Program-made: the position numbers and the translations under genes
Notes under the pieces: model-generated
Told to the model about the DNA's origin: nothing
Database searches by the model: none
The model's input: only the letters and a program-made list of their open reading frames with translations
Shown here: one piece after another, positions 39,680 through 42,305 of the stretch
Layout of the letters: each line of letters starts with the position of its first letter
Position numbering within the stretch: the first letter of the stretch is position 1
Source: Reyranella massiliensis 521
GTDB taxonomy: Bacteria > Pseudomonadota > Alphaproteobacteria > Reyranellales > Reyranellaceae
Length of the DNA: 42,305 nt
Direction of reading: 5' to 3'
Assembly: GCA_945860205.1 (NCBI GenBank)
Contig: CAMARK010000036.1
Location: 1-42,305 of the forward strand

Positions 39680-42305
39680 GCATTCCGGAGAACGCCATCG
39701 CCATCATTGGCGTTTCCGGCAGGTTCCCTGGCGCCGACGACCTGGAGCAGTTCTGGGCCAACATCCGCGCCGGCAAGATCTCGATCAGCCGCTTCTCTGA
39801 TGCCGAGTTGGAAGACGCCTTTCCTCCCGATATTCGCAACGCCACCAACTTCGTGCGGGCGCGGCCAATCCTCGCCAACGTCGACAAGTTCGATGCCGAG
39901 TTCTTCGGCATGCTGCCCCGCGAGGCGGCGCTCACCGATCCGCAACACCGGCTTCTGCTCGAGTGCGCCTGGTCCGCGCTCGAGGATGCTGGCTACGATC
40001 CCGCGCGATATTCCGGCGCGATCGGCGTGTTCGCCGGTTGCAGCATGAACACCTACCTGCTCACGAACGTCCTCGCCGAACGGCTCGATGCGGATCGGTT
40101 CGCCAGCGACTACCAGGTCGGATCATACGATGCGTTGCTCGGCGCCCTGCCCGACACGCTGGCAACGCGCATTGCCTACAAGCTGAACCTGCGCGGTCCG
40201 GCCATGACGGTGCAGAGCGCCTGTTCGACGTCGCTTCTCGCCATCGCCGAGGCCTGCCAGAGCCTGCTGCTCTACCAGTCGGACATGGCGCTGGCCGGCG
40301 GCGCCTCCATCACCTTCCCTCAGAAGCGCGGCTATCAGCATCTGGACGGCGGCATGGTGTCGCCCGACGGCGTTTGCCGCCCGTTCGACGACGGCGCCGC
40401 GGGCACCATCTTCGGCGATGGTGCTGCGATCGTGCTGCTGAAGCGCCTCGCCGACGCCATCGAAGACCGGGATCATATCTATGCCGTCATTCGCGGCAGC
40501 GCAGTCAACAACGACGGCAGCGACAAGGTCGGCTTCACCGCGCCCAGCGAGCGGGGACAGGCGTCGGTCATCGCCTCGGCGATCGCCTCGGCCGGCGTGG
40601 ACGCGGCGTCGATCGGCTATGTCGAATGCCATGGCACCGCGACTCCTCTCGGAGACCCCATCGAATTCGCCGGGCTGGTGCAGGGCTTCGGATCGTCGCG
40701 GGTCGACCGGCCCCATTGTGCGCTGGGTTCCGCCAAGGCGAACATCGGCCATCTGGACGTAGCCGCTGGCGCCGCGGGACTGATCAAGGCGACGCTTGCA
40801 CTCAATCATCATGAGATCCCGCCGCTGGCGAACTTCCACAAGCCCAACCGGCACATCGACCTCGCCGGAACACCGTTCTACTTCCCGAAGGCCCCGGTCG
40901 CCTGGCCGCAGGGACGTTCCCCGCGACGCGCCGGCGTCAGTTCCTTCGGCGTCGGCGGCACAAACGTGCACGTCGTGCTCGAGGAAGCGCCGTCTGCTGT
41001 ACGGGTTCGCGAAGCAACGCAGCGCCGCCACGTCCTGCCGCTGTCGGCCAGGAACGATGCGGCGCTCGCCGCCGCTGCGACAAACCTCGCGGACCATCTC
41101 GCCCGCAACCCCGACACGGCGCTGGAGGATGTCGCCCATACGCTACAGGTGGGCCGCCGCGCCTTCGCGCGCCGAGCCGCGGTCGCCTGCTCGTCCCGCG
41201 AAGAGGCGATAGAGGCGCTGCGTGCCCTCACCACGCCCGCGCCCTGGCCGGCCGGACGGGCGCCGCTGATTTTCATGTTTCCCGGACAGGGCGCGCAGTA
41301 TCCGGGAATGGCGCGCGACCTCTACCGCGATCACGCGACCTTCAGGGCGTTGATGGACGAGGGCATCGCGATTGCGGACCCGACCGTCGGCGCCGGCCTG
41401 CGCGCACAGCTGCTGGAGCCCGAGGCGACCGGCGGCGACGCGACTCTGCTCGCACAACCGGCCCTGTTCATCTTCGAATACGCGCTGGCGAGGCTCTGGA
41501 TGTCCTGGGGCCTGCGCCCTGATGCCATGGTGGGTCACAGCGTCGGCGAGTTCGTCGCGGCTTGTCTGGCCGGCGTCTTCTCCTTCGAGGAAGGCTGCCG
41601 GCTCATCGCCACACGCGCGCGGATCATGCAAACGATGGCACCGGGCGCCATGCTGGCGGTGCGCCTCCCGGAGGCCGAACTCCGCGCGGAACTGGGGGAG
41701 GCGCTCGACCTTGCCGCCATCAATGCGCCGTCGCTTTGCGTCGCCTCGGGCTCGCGCGAACAAATCGACGCTCTGAACGACAGGCTGACCAAGCGCGGCG
41801 TCGCCTGCCGGCTTCTCGCCGTCTCGCATGCCTTCCATTCACGCTCGCTCGATCCGGCGCTGGCAGAGATCGAGCGCGCCACTGGCGCCGTGCCGCTGGC
41901 ACCTCCGCAGATTGCCTTCGCATCGAGCGTCACGGGCGGTTGGGTGGAAGCAGCGCAAGCGATCGACCCCAAGTACTGGGCGCAGCATGGCCGGGCGCCG
42001 GTTCGATTTGCCGACGCACTTGCCACGGTGGCGCAGGACGGCCAGCCGTTCCTGCTCGAAGTCGGGCCTGGTCGCACCCTGTCGGCTCTGGCGGCGCAGA
42101 CCATCGACCGGCGCCGGATGCGCGGCGTAACGGCGAGCCTCGCGGATATCGACACCGATGGTCTGTCCGAGGCGCTCGCCGCGCTGTGGCGTGCGGGCTT
42201 CACGCCGGACTGGAACGCCGTCGCGGGCACACATGGCCGCCGCATCCCGTTGCCGACCTATTGCTTTCAGAGATCGCGCCATTGGATCGACCGTGCGGGA
42301 AAGCG
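39676..42305 (+). CDS. Type I polyketide synthase, KS-AT (3' end outside window)
   Basis: 876 codons are visible. The ketosynthase has C183 (VQSACSTSLL), H319 (ECHGTATPLGDPIE) and H359 (KANIGHLDVAAG), so the active triad is complete. The acyltransferase has S622 in GHSVGEFVAA and HAFH at 718-721, the malonyl-CoA type motif (methylmalonyl types usually have YASH). A post-AT linker PLPTYCFQRSRHWI ends the visible part, so a reductive or carrier domain should follow beyond the window. It overlaps the A-T gene by ATGA, and the KS probably accepts the aminoacyl starter from that protein. Confidence 0.93.
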   Translation, partial: MSIPENAIAIIGVSGRFPGADDLEQFWANIRAGKISISRFSDAELEDAFPPDIRNATNFVRARPILANVDKFDAEFFGMLPREAALTDPQHRLLLECAWSALEDAGYDPARYSGAIGVFAGCSMNTYLLTNVLAERLDADRFASDYQVGSYDALLGALPDTLATRIAYKLNLRGPAMTVQSACSTSLLAIAEACQSLLLYQSDMALAGGASITFPQKRGYQHLDGGMVSPDGVCRPFDDGAAGTIFGDGAAIVLLKRLADAIEDRDHIYAVIRGSAVNNDGSDKVGFTAPSERGQASVIASAIASAGVDAASIGYVECHGTATPLGDPIEFAGLVQGFGSSRVDRPHCALGSAKANIGHLDVAAGAAGLIKATLALNHHEIPPLANFHKPNRHIDLAGTPFYFPKAPVAWPQGRSPRRAGVSSFGVGGTNVHVVLEEAPSAVRVREATQRRHVLPLSARNDAALAAAATNLADHLARNPDTALEDVAHTLQVGRRAFARRAAVACSSREEAIEALRALTTPAPWPAGRAPLIFMFPGQGAQYPGMARDLYRDHATFRALMDEGIAIADPTVGAGLRAQLLEPEATGGDATLLAQPALFIFEYALARLWMSWGLRPDAMVGHSVGEFVAACLAGVFSFEEGCRLIATRARIMQTMAPGAMLAVRLPEAELRAELGEALDLAAINAPSLCVASGSREQIDALNDRLTKRGVACRLLAVSHAFHSRSLDPALAEIERATGAVPLAPPQIAFASSVTGGWVEAAQAIDPKYWAQHGRAPVRFADALATVAQDGQPFLLEVGPGRTLSALAAQTIDRRRMRGVTASLADIDTDGLSEALAALWRAGFTPDWNAVAGTHGRRIPLPTYCFQRSRHWIDRAGK

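Overview
The window is GC-rich, densely coding bacterial DNA and reads as an alphaproteobacterium, probably in the Rhodospirillales/Reyranella-like part of the class. The reasons are an AapJQMP-type general amino-acid ABC transporter, a Bug/TctC binding protein, several enoyl-CoA hydratase/thiolase/P450 genes, and many 4-base ATGA or GTGA gene overlaps. This placement is inference. I count 41 protein genes. I saw no rRNA, tRNA, CRISPR array or intact transposase. The window cuts a pirin gene at its left edge and a polyketide synthase gene at its right edge.

Layout: (a) 1-3743: a pirin divergent from an orphan CoA-binding acyl-CoA synthetase subunit, then a secreted M23 peptidase behind a hairpin-rich leader. 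(b) 3904-9541: an amino-acid ABC transporter with two nearly identical binding-protein genes separated by a terminator, then two permeases and an ATPase. (c) 9538-15871: an rfbB-like dTDP-glucose 4,6-dehydratase coupled to the ABC ATPase gene, a Tyr-rich lipoprotein, and a six-gene minus-strand operon running pteridine-reductase-like SDR, folB, two EamA transporters, an FdtA-like ketoisomerase and an FdtB-like aminotransferase. RfbB, FdtA and FdtB together would make a dTDP-3-amino-3,6-dideoxyhexose. (d) 15927-23955: an L-2-hydroxyglutarate-oxidase-like flavoprotein with a lipoprotein esterase, a nitronate monooxygenase, an alpha/beta hydrolase with a small membrane protein, and a MarR regulator with a palindromic operator leading two tandem MFS transporters, then a VOC protein.

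(e) 23999-32831: a solitary LivM-type permease, two enoyl-CoA hydratase/isomerase genes, a GNAT and a TetR. The TetR gene is divergent, across an 18-bp palindrome, from a P450 / SCP2-type thiolase / quinone-oxidoreductase operon. A small secreted protein and a threonine aldolase follow. (f) 32838-37373: a molybdenum hydroxylase large subunit without its partner subunits, translationally coupled to a Bug binding protein, then cbpA-cbpM chaperone genes in the opposite direction. (g) 37642-42305: the start of a hybrid NRPS-PKS cluster. It holds a stand-alone adenylation-carrier protein with a valine-like specificity code, overlapped by a type I PKS (KS-AT, malonyl-type) that continues past the window.

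The main leads are the NRPS-PKS cluster at the right edge; the pteridine plus amino-sugar operon with its own exporters; the duplicated AapJ genes, which show conserved tracts next to diverged ligand loops; and the TetR-controlled P450-thiolase unit. All homology statements come from reading motifs by eye; no database search was run.
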